The position numbers and the translations under genes are program-made. Shown here one piece after another: positions 1-61,237 of a stretch of DNA of 64,000 nt. The notes below the pieces were generated by a model that worked only from the letters and a program-made list of their open reading frames with translations, was not told the DNA's origin and made no database searches. Every line of letters begins with the position of its first letter. Positions within the stretch are counted from its first letter, which is position 1. Source of the DNA: Opisthocomus hoazin (lineage: Eukaryota; Chordata; Aves; Opisthocomiformes; Opisthocomidae); the NCBI RefSeq assembly GCF_030867145.1, contig NC_134440.1:6386001-6450000 (forward strand), written 5' to 3'.

Positions 1-102
1 TTCGAAAGCGTGACAGCCCTCACTTCCAAAGTTTAAATATACTGCCTGGCTGATTGCAGTTCCGTTATACTGGTGCAGCTACTGGCTAAAAGGGGAGATG
101 GG

Positions 103-295
103 AAGTGGCCCGAGGGGGGGCTGTAATGGGACGAGGATGCGGAACCCCGAGAGCGTGACGTGACCGTCCCTCAGCTCTGCCAGAGCGAAAGGCGCTGCCC
201 AGAGCAGGACGCGGGGCCTGTCCCTGCCTGCGCCGACGGCGGGTAAAGCTGCGGCCCCGACACCTCGCTTCCGTGGTGGGCGCCGAGGGCCGTCC
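103..295. promoter_or_regulatory. CpG-dense block at the left edge
   Basis: I count about 22 CpG in roughly 195 bases, near the number expected from base composition, so CpG is not depleted here as it is in most of the flank. It includes a CRE-like TGACGTGAC at 157-165. This looks like part of a CpG island, perhaps of the next gene to the left, but the window cuts it off and no exon can be assigned. Confidence 0.45.
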
Positions 296-329
296 CCTGC
301 TGAAGCAGTGAAACTCCACAACAGCACGG

Positions 330-1750
330 TGTATTAAAATACATACACTTTAATATAAAGACAAAACTTCAAAGCATTGTTTCAATTACAAATCAAGGTA
401 AAGACACAAGAAATTAAGTGGAGGGAGGGGAGAAAAACCTAACTCTTACATTGTGGAGAATTAGAAAGGCAGGGTGGAAATATATATATTATACATACAT
501 ATATACACACCAGAAGAATTCAGACTGCTTCTACGGGAGAATGAAAGGAATGACAGGTATCAAAAAAAAAAAAACCCAACAACAAAAAAAAAAGATAAAT
601 TAGGGGAAGTTTGAATTTTAAATAATTCAGTTTAATAGGCTAAATTATATAAACTAATTCCTATTCACTAGGAAACATCCCATATCACTGTTCTAAGAAA
701 ATGGGTTTTTTAAAAAATCCATTGAAAAATGGATTTTTATTAGTAGTTAAAAGTTTACTAATCAATTCCTGAGCAACAGCAACCTCATAACCTACCGCTT
801 TCCCCATCAAAGTCCCACTCAGCGAGGGCAGGCTCTCACTCCGAAAAAGTTGAAGTAGAACAGAGACCTAAAAAGTTGGTTTTTAATTTGAAATTGATCA
901 CTTAAAAGATTAATAGGTTAAAAAAGCCAAGCAGGATGGATCAACCCATTCCACCTTCTCCTCATTAACTCCAGAAACGAGACCTTTCTAAAGAACGATT
1001 TGACTGCGCCAGAAAAGCAACCAGATGTACCTTGAAAAAACCAAAGGATCACAAACTTGGGAACTTCAGGGTTAGCATCACAAAACTTTGAATTTTAAGA
1101 TGTGATTTTGTTTTTAAACTATAAAAAAAAACTTATGAAACCTCTTCAGAAAGAGGGTCACAAAAAGCAAGAATACTGGAGAAGTATTTCCCATTTTTTT
1201 GTCTCGGGTTTAAACCCTGAAGTTCACAGTAAGAGCATCTTTTATTGCAATATTCAGTCTAAGTAGATATTTATATATTTATAATGCATAAGGATAAATA
1301 AAATATGGCACAACAAAATTTTTTAAAACTGGTAATCCATCTTTTAGTGAAAACCTGATATGTCCGAGGAAACATTGGAGCAAAAAAAGGAGGAAAAAAC
1401 TTTTAACAGCCATGAAACTTCAAATACTCGTACACTGACGACATACCTGTGCTTCCAAAAAACCCAGTTCTTGTGATTTTTTCCTCAGTGCTGCAAAGAT
1501 AGTTCACAAAAACACTGTCTAGTTTCTTCTCCCCAAACTGTGATTTTAGAACACGACTGTTGGTTTGCAGACCACTGCACAACGTCCATTCCTTAACCGA
1601 AGACAGCACCGTTCAGAGCTCTCATGCTTAATCCTCTTTAGGCTTCTGGCTCAGGCAAAACAACAAAAAGCAGAATTTTTCACACCAGCCACCTGTGTGA
1701 GTTGGGATAACTCCCTCCAAGAAAAAAAATTACACCAATAATCTTCAGGT
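330..1750 (-). other. AT-rich block ending in a candidate poly(A) site
   Basis: AT-rich sequence that looks like 3'UTR on the minus strand. AATAAA in the transcribed direction occurs at 1241-1246 and near 733-738, and ATTAAA at 349-354 just before a GT-rich stretch. There is no open frame of note. It may be the distal part of a very long DOT1L 3'UTR, a separate non-coding transcript, or plain intergenic DNA. Confidence 0.35.
349..354 (-). terminator. Candidate distal poly(A) signal ATTAAA (minus strand)
   Basis: ATTAAA on the transcribed strand is followed by GTGTATGTATTTT and, further on, TGCTGTTGTGG, a GT-rich downstream element of the usual kind. It predicts cleavage at about 325-335. The CpG-dense block begins just beyond, which fits a transcript boundary here. 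Confidence 0.45.
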
Positions 1751-2523
1751 TTCCATACCCTGTATCAAAAGGACCGATTTCAACACAGCAAAGCACCTGG
1801 GTTATACACAGGACTGGATCAACCCAAGCCACCTTATGTCAGCACTAGGAGAGAATCACCATGTCCTAATGAACGGCTCTTCCGAGAGCGGCACCGGTGA
1901 CAGGCACCAGCCGGCTCCGGCGAGGGATGGCAACACCGGGCTGGGGAGCGCGTGTTTGTTACCCGTGCTTGGAGGTGGTGAGCACCAACTCCAGACCCGG
2001 CCGGAGAAGGGAGGGCCCCAGGGAGCTCTGAGCCGGGAGGGGGATCTCTGATCAGCAGCCTGGAGACGAGCTCCCAGCACTGGAGGTCTCCTTTTCCAGC
2101 AATGCAGCGAAACTTCGAGCAGGGCAGGGAACCGCGGGCTGACGGAGCAGCCTTTTGCAACGTAACGGCCCAATCCTGCAAACCCCCCGGTCTGCTGAGC
2201 CATCCTGCTGCCTCCAGCACCCGGTGCCCAGGAGTCCCCGCTGCAGGGGCGTCCTAAGGGCACTGGTCCCACAGGTCCTCATGCGAGGGCCACTGGCATA
2301 TCCACAGGAGTCACAAAGAGGTGGGCACTATGAATACACTCGGAGGAGATGAAAGCGCGTGCTGGCCTTCAAACTGCTCACAGCGACCCTGCGTCCTGCC
2401 AAAAGCAATCACCAAGGCTACCCCGCCGCGGGCACCAGCTCTGCATCCGCTGATGCTCTCCCCAGCCGTGCAATCGCTCAGCCTCTCCTCTGCTTGCACT
2501 CTCTTCCAAGAGGAAAAAATAAT

Positions 2524-2547
2524 GGGGGGGGGGGGGGGGGGGGGGGG
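2524..2547 (+). repeat. Homopolymer G tract (24 G)
   Basis: An uninterrupted run of 24 G on the plus strand. It can fold as a G-quadruplex and its length is likely to vary between individuals and to be error-prone in sequencing. Confidence 0.9.
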
Positions 2548-2935
2548 AAGCAGATGCTGCTATCTAAATACACAATCCTAGCAAGAATCAAACCATGAAG
2601 GTCCCTGGAGATGACCCCCAGCTGCCTGTTCGTGGCCTCGTTACTCCAGAGCAACAGACCTTCTCCTGGCAGGGGAAGCCCAGCAGTACGGGAAGATGCA
2701 GCCTCCTCTGCAGGGAAGGCTGGGAGGAGGCAGAGCCTGGTCACCATGGGCAGTAACTCCACCGTGGTGCGGAGCAACCGACCTGCAAATGCTGCTGTAG
2801 CCCCACTGCACTCAGTACAAATCCACGCTGCAATAAAAACAGGCGAGGCAGATCTGGCTTACAGCCATCTCCTTCCCGCTTGCAGCCCACCCATTTATTT
2901 TCTGAGGCAAAGTGCCTATCCCAGATAGATCTGCA

Positions 2936-3010
2936 CAAAGAATCATAAAATCAACCAACAGTTTGGGTTGGAAGGGACCTTTAAAGGCCATCCAGTCCAA
3001 TCCCCGAAGA
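2936..3010 (-). mobile_element. CR1-type LINE fragment (3' end only)
   Basis: A short remnant with the CR1 terminal pattern in reverse complement: AGAATCATAAAATC, then TTTGGGTTGGAAGGGACC and CATCCAGTCCAATCCCC on the plus strand. Same orientation as the other two CR1 pieces. Confidence 0.8.
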
Positions 3011-5527
3011 AGGAGGCTGAAGAAGAAACATCACCAACGCCTCTCAGAAGGAAACTCTCGTCCCCAGCCGGTGACGGCAGGCACCCCCACGCAGCCCCAC
3101 GCCTGACCACGCTGCGCTGAGCCAGTCAGCCCCACCAGCCCCGATGGCCAAGCAGTATTGAAGCGATGCTCCCTTTTGAAATGTTATTCAGATGCAACGG
3201 AAGAGCTTCTCAAGCCTGCAACCCATCTGCTCAGCAGATTTCAAATGAAGAAGTTACTTGCTCAGGTATTAAGTTTGACTAAAGAAAGAAAAAACCTACC
3301 CCCCACTCTAACTTGAGATTAAATAACTGAGTGTGACAAACAGTTGGGCGAGTTTCGGGCTGAGGAGTGTCAAGTCCTAGGGATCTGAAAGCTCTAGATT
3401 CACAAAACCACTGGGTAGTAACTCCCTTCATGATCAAGTGACAGAACCTTCCTGCCCAGGGCACTTCAGCAGCTGTGGGTGCCATCACAGATTCAGACCC
3501 CACAAGCTCACCTTCATCCCCACGCACCCGTTCCACCAGTGAGTCCTGGCACAGCGGGAATTCAGGTTTCCCAACCCAGGCTGAGCCCCCGGCCGGAGCC
3601 AAGCCAGACCCCAGCGAGCAGCGGGGTGAGCACAAACCGTGCACTAAAAGATAAGGCAGGTATCGCCACTAGGAAGGAAGGACAAGGAAGTATTTCTATG
3701 TTTGTCTGGCCAAGGACATACGAGTTCCTGCTATTAGAAGAAACCCGTCAGAGATTGTGCTCTGTCTCTAGATGTCACATATGTCTAGGATGTGCTGCAC
3801 TCCCCGTTGCTGGCAGCTTCCTCTTTGCCTCTCACTGCATTCACAGCTTGAACTAAAAGGGGTGAAGACGCTTCCCACCACTACAGTTGTCCAGACCAAG
3901 CCACACCTTCCTAAAGGAAACAGCCTCGACTGCACCGAAACAAGAGGCGATGCAGGGATGGCTTGATTTCCCCGTCACCCCAAACACCAGCTTGGTTTCA
4001 GCAACCCAAGCCTCGACGCCTTCCAGCCAGCTTTTTCCCACTCTCTCCCTCAGCTACAGGGAAAGCAGAGAAATCTGCCTGCGGGGTGCCCCACAAACCC
4101 CCGGCGAGTGGAAGAATGGCTGCTGAATGACGAATCTGCAGCAAACAGCGAGTTTAGGTTTAGTGCTTTTGGAGCGCTCCCAGCTTCACAGCACAGTGGG
4201 TCTCGGTGGCCCGAGCCCGGCAAGTGCGAGCCAGAGGTAACAAATCACCAAAAAAGGAAGAGCGTGCAAGGCTTGTTCCCCAAGGCTGACATTTAGCAGC
4301 GGGGCACAGGTTTTGCTCAGCACAACGCTCAGGAAGTTCCACTTTTTTTGGCAACGTATGTGCTACAAGATGTGTTTTAGCTTCCTGATGAGTCCCTCGC
4401 TGGCAGCAGCAGTGCGGAGGAGAAGGAACACGTGGGACAGCCACGAAACAACTGGGCCCGGCAGGATGTGGTAACACAGAAGGAATTCCTTGTTGGAACT
4501 GGCTGTTTGGCTTTCATTACTCAGAAGTATCTCCAATTATTGAAAACAGGTTTCAGACCTCTGGCACAGTGCACGGTACAGTAGGGTCACGAGGGTCGTC
4601 TTCTTGGAGCCGTATGGATCAGATCTTCACATCTCAAAGCCATTACTTCAGCAACCCTACAGCAAGATAAACGCTCTCCCTGTTTTGTAGATACAGGAGA
4701 GACAACCTGAACTTGCCCGAGATCATGGCAAAGCGGTAAAAGATCAGGGAGTGGGGAAAACGACAGCACAAATCCCTTGGCAACACCATCTCCCAGCTAA
4801 CACAACAGCAAGACATCAGTTCAAAGCCTGCACTCGCCTGGCTTCCCATCTCGCGCTCCTCCCTGCAAGCGTTAACTTACCAGGCACCGTCCTGGAAGCT
4901 CATCTCACAGGGATTACCACAAAGACTGAGATTAGAGCTGCCACACAACGCATTGCAGTCACGCAGTGCATCGCAACGTGAAGGTGCCAGCGGTGCCAGG
5001 CGTGGGTGGAAGACACTGGCAAGGCCAGAGCAGCTCTGGACTCCTGCAGCGTGGGCTGCCGAGATGGAAACGTTGGGTCACTGGGAATGACAGCACTGAG
5101 GTGATGCAGAGGTAGAGGAAGACCAGGTCCCAAGGGACCCCAGGAGGCTGAAGCAGATGCTCAGCAGGTCGGCCAGCAGACTGAATCCCTTTCAAGTAGG
5201 TCCCAACTATCCATTTATTCCTGAGTCAGCATCTGGTTTCCTTTGGCCTTCCCAGACGATGGCTGGAGTCACAGACTCCAAAACACTGGGTAGCTGAAAA
5301 TGTCTGGACAACGTTTGTGTGCTCGGCTCCAGCGAGCGGGCCTTGTGCTGCCGATCTCCAATGGCTGCTCGCGAGCAAGTCCTGCAACAGACACCGTCTG
5401 ACTACCCGTCACCAAAGCCCCCACTACTGCAGGCAACGCTGAGGGACAAAGAGGGGTTTGCTTTTCCACCACACCCACTGCAGAGCAGATGACAAACTCC
5501 TTGCCCAGGGCCTTTGCTCTGAGGGGT

Positions 5528-5625
5528 CATAAAAATCATAGAATCATTTCAGCTGGAGAAGACTTTTAAGATCGGAGTCCAGCCATAAACCTAACACTGC
5601 GGAATCCACCACTAAACCACATCTG
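5528..5625 (-). mobile_element. CR1-type LINE fragment
   Basis: About 100 bases with the CR1 3'-end pattern in reverse complement: AATCATAGAATCATTTCAGC, then GAGTCCAGCCATAAACCTAA and CCACCACTAAACCACATCTG on the plus strand. It is more diverged than the copy at 10268 and of a different CR1 subtype. The left boundary is fairly clear, the right is not. Confidence 0.8.
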
Positions 5626-8082
5626 ACAGTTCTGTTGTGCTCCCCACACACCGATTCCTGAAATGCGGTGAACCCCGGGGCAAAGCAAGCCATTCCTGCA
5701 ACAAGGATCTGGCCATGCTCTCCAGCCGAGGAGGAGCACTGGGAGCCAGCTGGGCTCAACGGAGCTCTGCAAGTCGGTTCCTCCTCCAAGCAGGCATCTT
5801 CGGTATGTTCTGTGAGCGCCCAAGGTATGAGCACAAGCAAACCCTCTCCACACAGAACAAGTGATCGCATCCGAGTTCTCTTGCTGGATGTCTTCTGCAG
5901 TTTGAGATGAAGGGGGGCACAAGAGGTCCAAGGAGCACTGTATCTTGGTCCCTTTTCAGAAAAGGATTGGGTAAAAGCAGAGTGATTAAAACCTGCTTCT
6001 TGTATTTCCTCATCTCTCATCGGGGATATAAAGGATGGTGGGGAGATGCAATTAAGGCTGCTGCCCCTCCAGCAATCGCTCAGCCTTCACAGACCTGAGC
6101 ACTCTGCCATTTGCTGGGAAGAATGCTAAGGCAGCTCTGCAACTTCCAGTTACCCCAGGACCTGGAAAAAGCTGGAGCTGCCCAACTCCCAGCTGCAAAA
6201 CATCTGGGTTACATTGTCTTCCTGGATTCCAGGACATACACTGTACGGCTTCTACTAGAAGCTACTGGATGTTTCTCAGCTATCACCCTCTGAGCATTTT
6301 TGCCCTTTTCCAGGTTTTCATCTTGCTGTTAATAACTCAGCAGGGCACACCGCTGTCAAGTCCTCTCCCACATGCAAAGCAGAAAAGAGTTGCAAAACAT
6401 CCCCAATTTCCAGGGCTATCAATCCCTTCCCTTTCCAGTGAAGAAGGCAAAATTAGATCAGGTTTCTGCGCACAAAGGCTGCCTATGGAAGACACACTTA
6501 GGAATCACCAAAATAACTGCACCTTGTCCTAAATCTCTACTAAGATTGCCAGGGATGAGGTACAGAGAAAAGGGTCTAACTGAAGTCTGTCGAGGGTAGG
6601 AGCTGCTCCGGCACCTCTCCCCCACCGCTCTCCCGAACACGGCCAGCACAGCCCTCACAACCATTCCTCCTGCATCGAGGTAGCAGGAGAGAGCACACGA
6701 GGGCAGAGGTGTCTCGCCTACTTCAAAGAGGAGTCAGCCAGCCAAAGCGATCAGCCCAGCTCTTTGTGACCGCGGGATGTCCGTCTGGTGCCTGGTAAGG
6801 CAGGGCTCACGTCTAAGGTGAAACCCGCTTGCTGGAGGTGGGACGCTCATTCAGGAGTACGAGCGACCTAGAAGGGACCTACGGACAGTGAGTGCCTCTG
6901 ACGCAGAGCAGTCAGTGCTGCCCCTCAGAGCACCGGGGCTAGCAGGCAGATGTTTCCCAAAGCCTAAATGTGTTTTTCGTCTGGTCATTTTGCTGTTGCA
7001 ATTCCCCTTCTACTGTAGTTTCCTTTATCAGTCCAGTCTGAACTACGGACCAGCGTCATTTGTACTTAATGGATCATCCTTCTCCTCACTTTGTGCACTC
7101 GAATAAATAAGTTTTTACAAGTTTACTGTGCATTGTACAATCTAAAAATAAATGAAATAAAGTATATGAAATTTATAATTTTTCATCACATCTCTATAAA
7201 ATACAGCCACTGCTCGGAGCGGCACTTTCTGTACACAGAACACCAAGTCACAATACGATGAACTGCACCAGTTTGACAGCGTGGCAGCACGGTAAGCCAG
7301 ATTGTGGTGTTTTTGTGAACTACCATTTAGACCTACTTAAAAGCAAAGAAACACAAAAGCAAAACACACTTCGTCAATAAATGTACACGGCTAAGCCATT
7401 TCTGAATCAAGTATCAAAACCCTACTAACAAAACACATTGTACTCGGAACAAAAACAACAAGCTGAGAAAAATCTGCTACCTGCAGCAGTACAGAAGCAC
7501 TATGTTCAGTCTTCCCAACGTCGGTAAAAAGGGCCTGACCAATACCAGTGATTACGCACCCTGTTCATATGCCAATGACATCCCAAAACAAGTTACCAGA
7601 CTAGCTACCAAAATTCACAGTGACTTGAGTGCCACCAGCAACTGCAAATGGCCCAGTGACGTAGTTCGAATGGGGCAGGACTTGAATTTCTTCTGCTCAA
7701 ACTGTGCCTGCGTTGGCTGAGCTCACCCGGGCCGCCCCAGGGGCTCGAGCTGCCACTCCAGAGGGGAGTACGGAGTTCTTGTTTGTCATGAACACAATTA
7801 AAAACCACCCAGTTAACAGAGCACCTGGCTCAGTTCAAATCAAAACAAAACACTAGTCGGAAGGCTGCCTTTCTCTGTAGCTCACACTGCTGCAAATCAA
7901 GTCGGTTTTGGTATATGAACAGAGTAAGTTGAATAAATAAACTGCAGACCTTTCTGAGAACTGGGTTTGGCATTGGTCAACCCTCCAAATTCAGCACCAA
8001 GGATTCAAACTAGAGGCACAGTTCTGACGGAGGAAATAGCACCGAGAGGAGGCTCTTTACATCTCTGCTGGTGTGCCAGTCC

Positions 8083-8088
8083 TTTATT
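8083..8088 (-). terminator. Candidate poly(A) signal AATAAA (minus strand)
   Basis: Context AATAATAAAGGAC on the transcribed strand, followed at lower coordinates by a T/G-containing stretch. It would place cleavage near 8060-8070. Confidence 0.4.
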
Positions 8089-8316
8089 ATTCAGAGAATT
8101 TAATAATAAGTTGTATTTATGATTCCAGGTGGAATAAAATAAGTCAAAATTGTTCTCACTTTTAAAAAAAGATAAATACTTTATCTAAACTATCAACAAT
8201 ACAAACTGGAGCTTTAAGCATTTCTTTTGCCTCTTTTTTTTTTTTTTGCCTTTTTTCTTTTTTACTCAGATTCACAGTAAATATTCTTTTCTCTGTTGTT
8301 TAGGTCTTTTTATGTT

Positions 8317-8322
8317 TTTATT
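8317..8322 (-). terminator. Candidate poly(A) signal AATAAA (minus strand)
   Basis: Reads AATAAA on the transcribed strand within an AT-rich 3'UTR-like block, about 2.8 kb past the DOT1L stop. Confidence 0.35.
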
Positions 8323-10267
8323 TTGTCCAGTAGTAAGAGAGTAGAAACCCCTGCACAGGCCAGGTGAGCACCTTTCAGTGGAAGCCGAGTGAAGTTGGTC
8401 CACGTTGTCCTTGCATAGGTCACATTGGGTTGAGGTAGAAATCCTAGTTACCTGCACAACAGGAGGAGAGGAAGAGACTCATCTAAATAAAAGACAAAAA
8501 ATCTACTCTGTGTTAGATGCGTCAAACATTTCTACATTGCTCCAAGACCTCGTTAGCCAGCAAAGAAGGAGCAACTCTTGACCCAACCGCAATGAGACAG
8601 AAAGGACACCTCCAAGCGCGACGCGCAGCCCCTCCTGGCTAGTGCAGTTTTTAAAGCTTTCTGACAGTGTAACCATATTGAGCTCTGTCCTCCTGTGACT
8701 GACCTTAACTGGGGGGGGAAACGTGCTCCCTCACTCAGTACTTCACCTTGTTCTAGCACATACTAATCTGCTTTGAATTTTTTATTACCCTCGGGGAGAA
8801 ATGTCATGAGAAGTAAAGCAGATTAATTTAGGCCCCGATTCCAGATTTCAACCTCGGTTCATCAAGGACTCTGAGCACACGCATTCACACCAAAGTCAAT
8901 GAAACTACTCAAATGTTCTACCTACGTTGACGACTCACACAGACTGGGACCACAACTACAGTATGTCTGTCACACACCATGTTCTCGGTAGCATTATTTC
9001 TGCTCCTTTGCTCCACAATCCAGCTTTGTCATCCAGCTGCTTTTCTCCATACATCACTTTTGTGCCTTGCCTGTTTTGCTCAGAACCTTTTTGCGAGAGA
9101 GACCGTCACGTCCGATGGTATGAGTCTAGCCCAGTGCGACCTCGGTTCCAGGTCAGGCAACTGCTTCTGCAGAAGGCTTTCACACTGCTCTCGCTTGAGT
9201 CGCTCACGTATACAAAACCCCAAGCCTGACCCTCCTCGCCCCTTCTCCCCCGTCTGGTTTCTGTTCAGGGTCTTTAAGCCCATTCTGTAATCACAGCGCA
9301 CTGTTGGTATCTGTCAGCGTGCAGGGACCACATTACTCAAAACTCTTCCTCAGCCTCACTTTCTTGTACAGAAGGACAGAGATCATACTTACGTGCCTCA
9401 CAAAAGCCTAATGAGGATTTGTTCATGTCTGTGGAGCAGTTTGATGATGAAGACACTATACACAATGCACAGTCAAAAGAATCTCTCAGGTATATTGTAA
9501 TTGAGTCATATGTTTTATAAGCGGCAAAGTATTCAACCACAGATTGTATGGAGCTTTGGTATCAGTGAACAGCAACAACATCAAAGACCTACACGAGAAG
9601 CACGGAGCAAGCTCTGGGGACTCACATACTGCTTTAACTTTGCAAGCACAAGTTGTTACATCAGGATGCCACAGAGTATTTTCATTAACAACAGTACCCA
9701 ACTCTGTGGTGGTACATTTTATTCTCCAGTTGCTCTAAAGGTATTTAAATACTTGCTTCAGTAAAAATGCATACAGTCACCAGAAACCCTCCTCTCTTCT
9801 GCGGCCCCAGCCTTTATGCAGCACGGACCACGCTTAAGCCTGCAGGTTCCCTATCATCTCATTCACAGTCTACCCAGTAAGCCAGTGATCGCCAAGCGAA
9901 CATGAATACAGCATCCGATGGAGTCTGTTACTGTTAGCCCTAGCAGGCAAGTCCAGTAAAGCTGCAGTGCACAGATAAATTACAACCCTTCTCTGCTACC
10001 TGTGGTTGTGTTTTCCAGTGACGCGGGGGGCACATTAACTGCAGTGCAAGACCAGTGCATTTGCTCAAAGCTGCAGCTTTTAATGTAGAGATTTTTAACT
10101 TTATGACTATTCAGAGCAGCTGGTGCTGACTGACAGTAAAAACACCACCACCACACTGCCACAGAGTCACAAAGCGGCACCATCACTTGTGGAGAGGCAA
10201 TAGTCTGTGTTGGAGGGCAAGAACAGGGGAGGGGAGAATCAAAGTAGGCAACAGCCACTTCCAATAA

Positions 10268-10765
10268 TTGTATAAAACCATAGAACCATCATTCATTCAC
10301 AGAATCATCGAATGGTTTGGGTGGGAAGGGACCTTAAAGATCATCTCGTTCAAGCACCCCTACCACAGGAAGGGCCCCCTTCCACCAGCCCAGGGTGCTC
10401 CCAGCCCCATCCAACCTGGCCTTGAGCACTGCCAGGGAGGGGGCAGCCACAGCTCCTCTGGGCAGCCTGGGCCAGGGCCTCACCACCCTCACAGGAAAGA
10501 ATTCCTTCCTTCCTTCCATCTCATCTACATCTCCCCTCTTCCAGTCTAACACAGGCCCTTGGCACAAAGCCCCTCCCCAGCTCTCTCGCAGTCCCTCCAG
10601 GCACTGGCAGCTGCTCTAAGCTCTCCCTGCAGCCTTCTCTTCCCCAGGCTGAACAGCCCCAGCTCTCTCAGCCTCTCCTCACAGTAGAGGCGTTCCAGCC
10701 CTCGGATCATCTTCATGTCCCTCCTCTAGACTCACTCCAACAGGTCCACGCCCTTCTTGTACTTA
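10268..10765 (-). mobile_element. CR1-type LINE, 5'-truncated 3' end
   Basis: About 500 bases that are the reverse complement of the familiar bird CR1 3' region. On the plus strand it shows AGAATCATCGAATGGTTTGG, GGGAAGGGACCTTAAAGATC, CCATCCAACCTGGCCTTGAG and GGCTGAACAGCCCCAGCTCT. The element therefore reads on the minus strand, the same way as DOT1L, with its 3' end at about 10268. It has no intact open frame and is a dead, truncated copy. Confidence 0.9.
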
Positions 10766-11114
10766 AAAATAGACATTTCCTCCCGATTACTATCTTCAGA
10801 AATAAACTTTTTCATGAAGTGATCTCAACCCGAGCATAATGCTAATGTCAGATGAGGCTGACCAGAGTTACCACTGTGAGCACTCCTTGTCGAGAAATCC
10901 TGACTCCCAGAACAGAGAGCGTTAAGACTCCCCACCCTCTGCAATCAGATTATTTATTTGTCTCCCACATTTTAGAGGTTTCTCTGTTTCACAGAGCCCA
11001 TCCCCAACCTATCTCTGAAAAGGAAGAAGCATCATTCAGCATCTTGTACAGTACTCCTCTTTTTTTTCTCTAGCCTTACCTTACAAAATAAGAACTGTTA
11101 GCTAAGCAAGCTCT

Positions 11115-61237
<50,123 letters not shown>

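Larger units (their letters stand above)
1750..6960. other. Intergenic or 3'-flanking stretch without recognised gene
   Basis: Moderately GC-rich sequence carrying two CR1 fragments and a G24 tract. Many short open frames occur on both strands, none with recognisable protein similarity or convincing splice structure. In human the next gene past DOT1L is PLEKHJ1; I looked for PLEKHJ1-like segments and saw none. Confidence 0.6.
6960..8500. other. AT-rich, 3'UTR-like block
   Basis: AT-rich sequence with ATTTA-type elements on the minus strand near 7100-7170 and a plus-strand AATAAATAAG near 7104-7113. It contrasts with the more GC-rich 1800-6900 region. It could be part of a DOT1L 3'UTR or the end of a plus-strand transcript; no coding exon is seen in it. 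Confidence 0.35.
8065..11114 (-). other. DOT1L: Candidate DOT1L 3' untranslated region (proximal)
   Basis: Minus-strand sequence after the stop codon. Two AATAAA signals in the transcribed direction (8317-8322 and 8083-8088) would give a 3'UTR of about 2.8-3.0 kb, a plausible length for DOT1L. It includes a CR1 fragment at 10268-10765. I see no splice signals that would force another exon. The end is a guess based on the poly(A) signals; a longer form is discussed in findings. Confidence 0.45.

Noticed and set aside
79..327. Two overlapping minus-strand open frames in the GC-rich left edge
   Set aside because: Arg/Pro/Gly-rich translations typical of CpG-rich DNA read in any frame; no similarity recognised.
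7502..7720. 72-codon open frame on the plus strand
   Set aside because: No recognisable similarity; it sits in a 3'UTR-like AT-rich block.
1..11114. PLEKHJ1, the human downstream neighbour of DOT1L
   Set aside because: I looked for its PH-domain segments on the plus strand and saw none; the neighbour, if present, lies left of the window.
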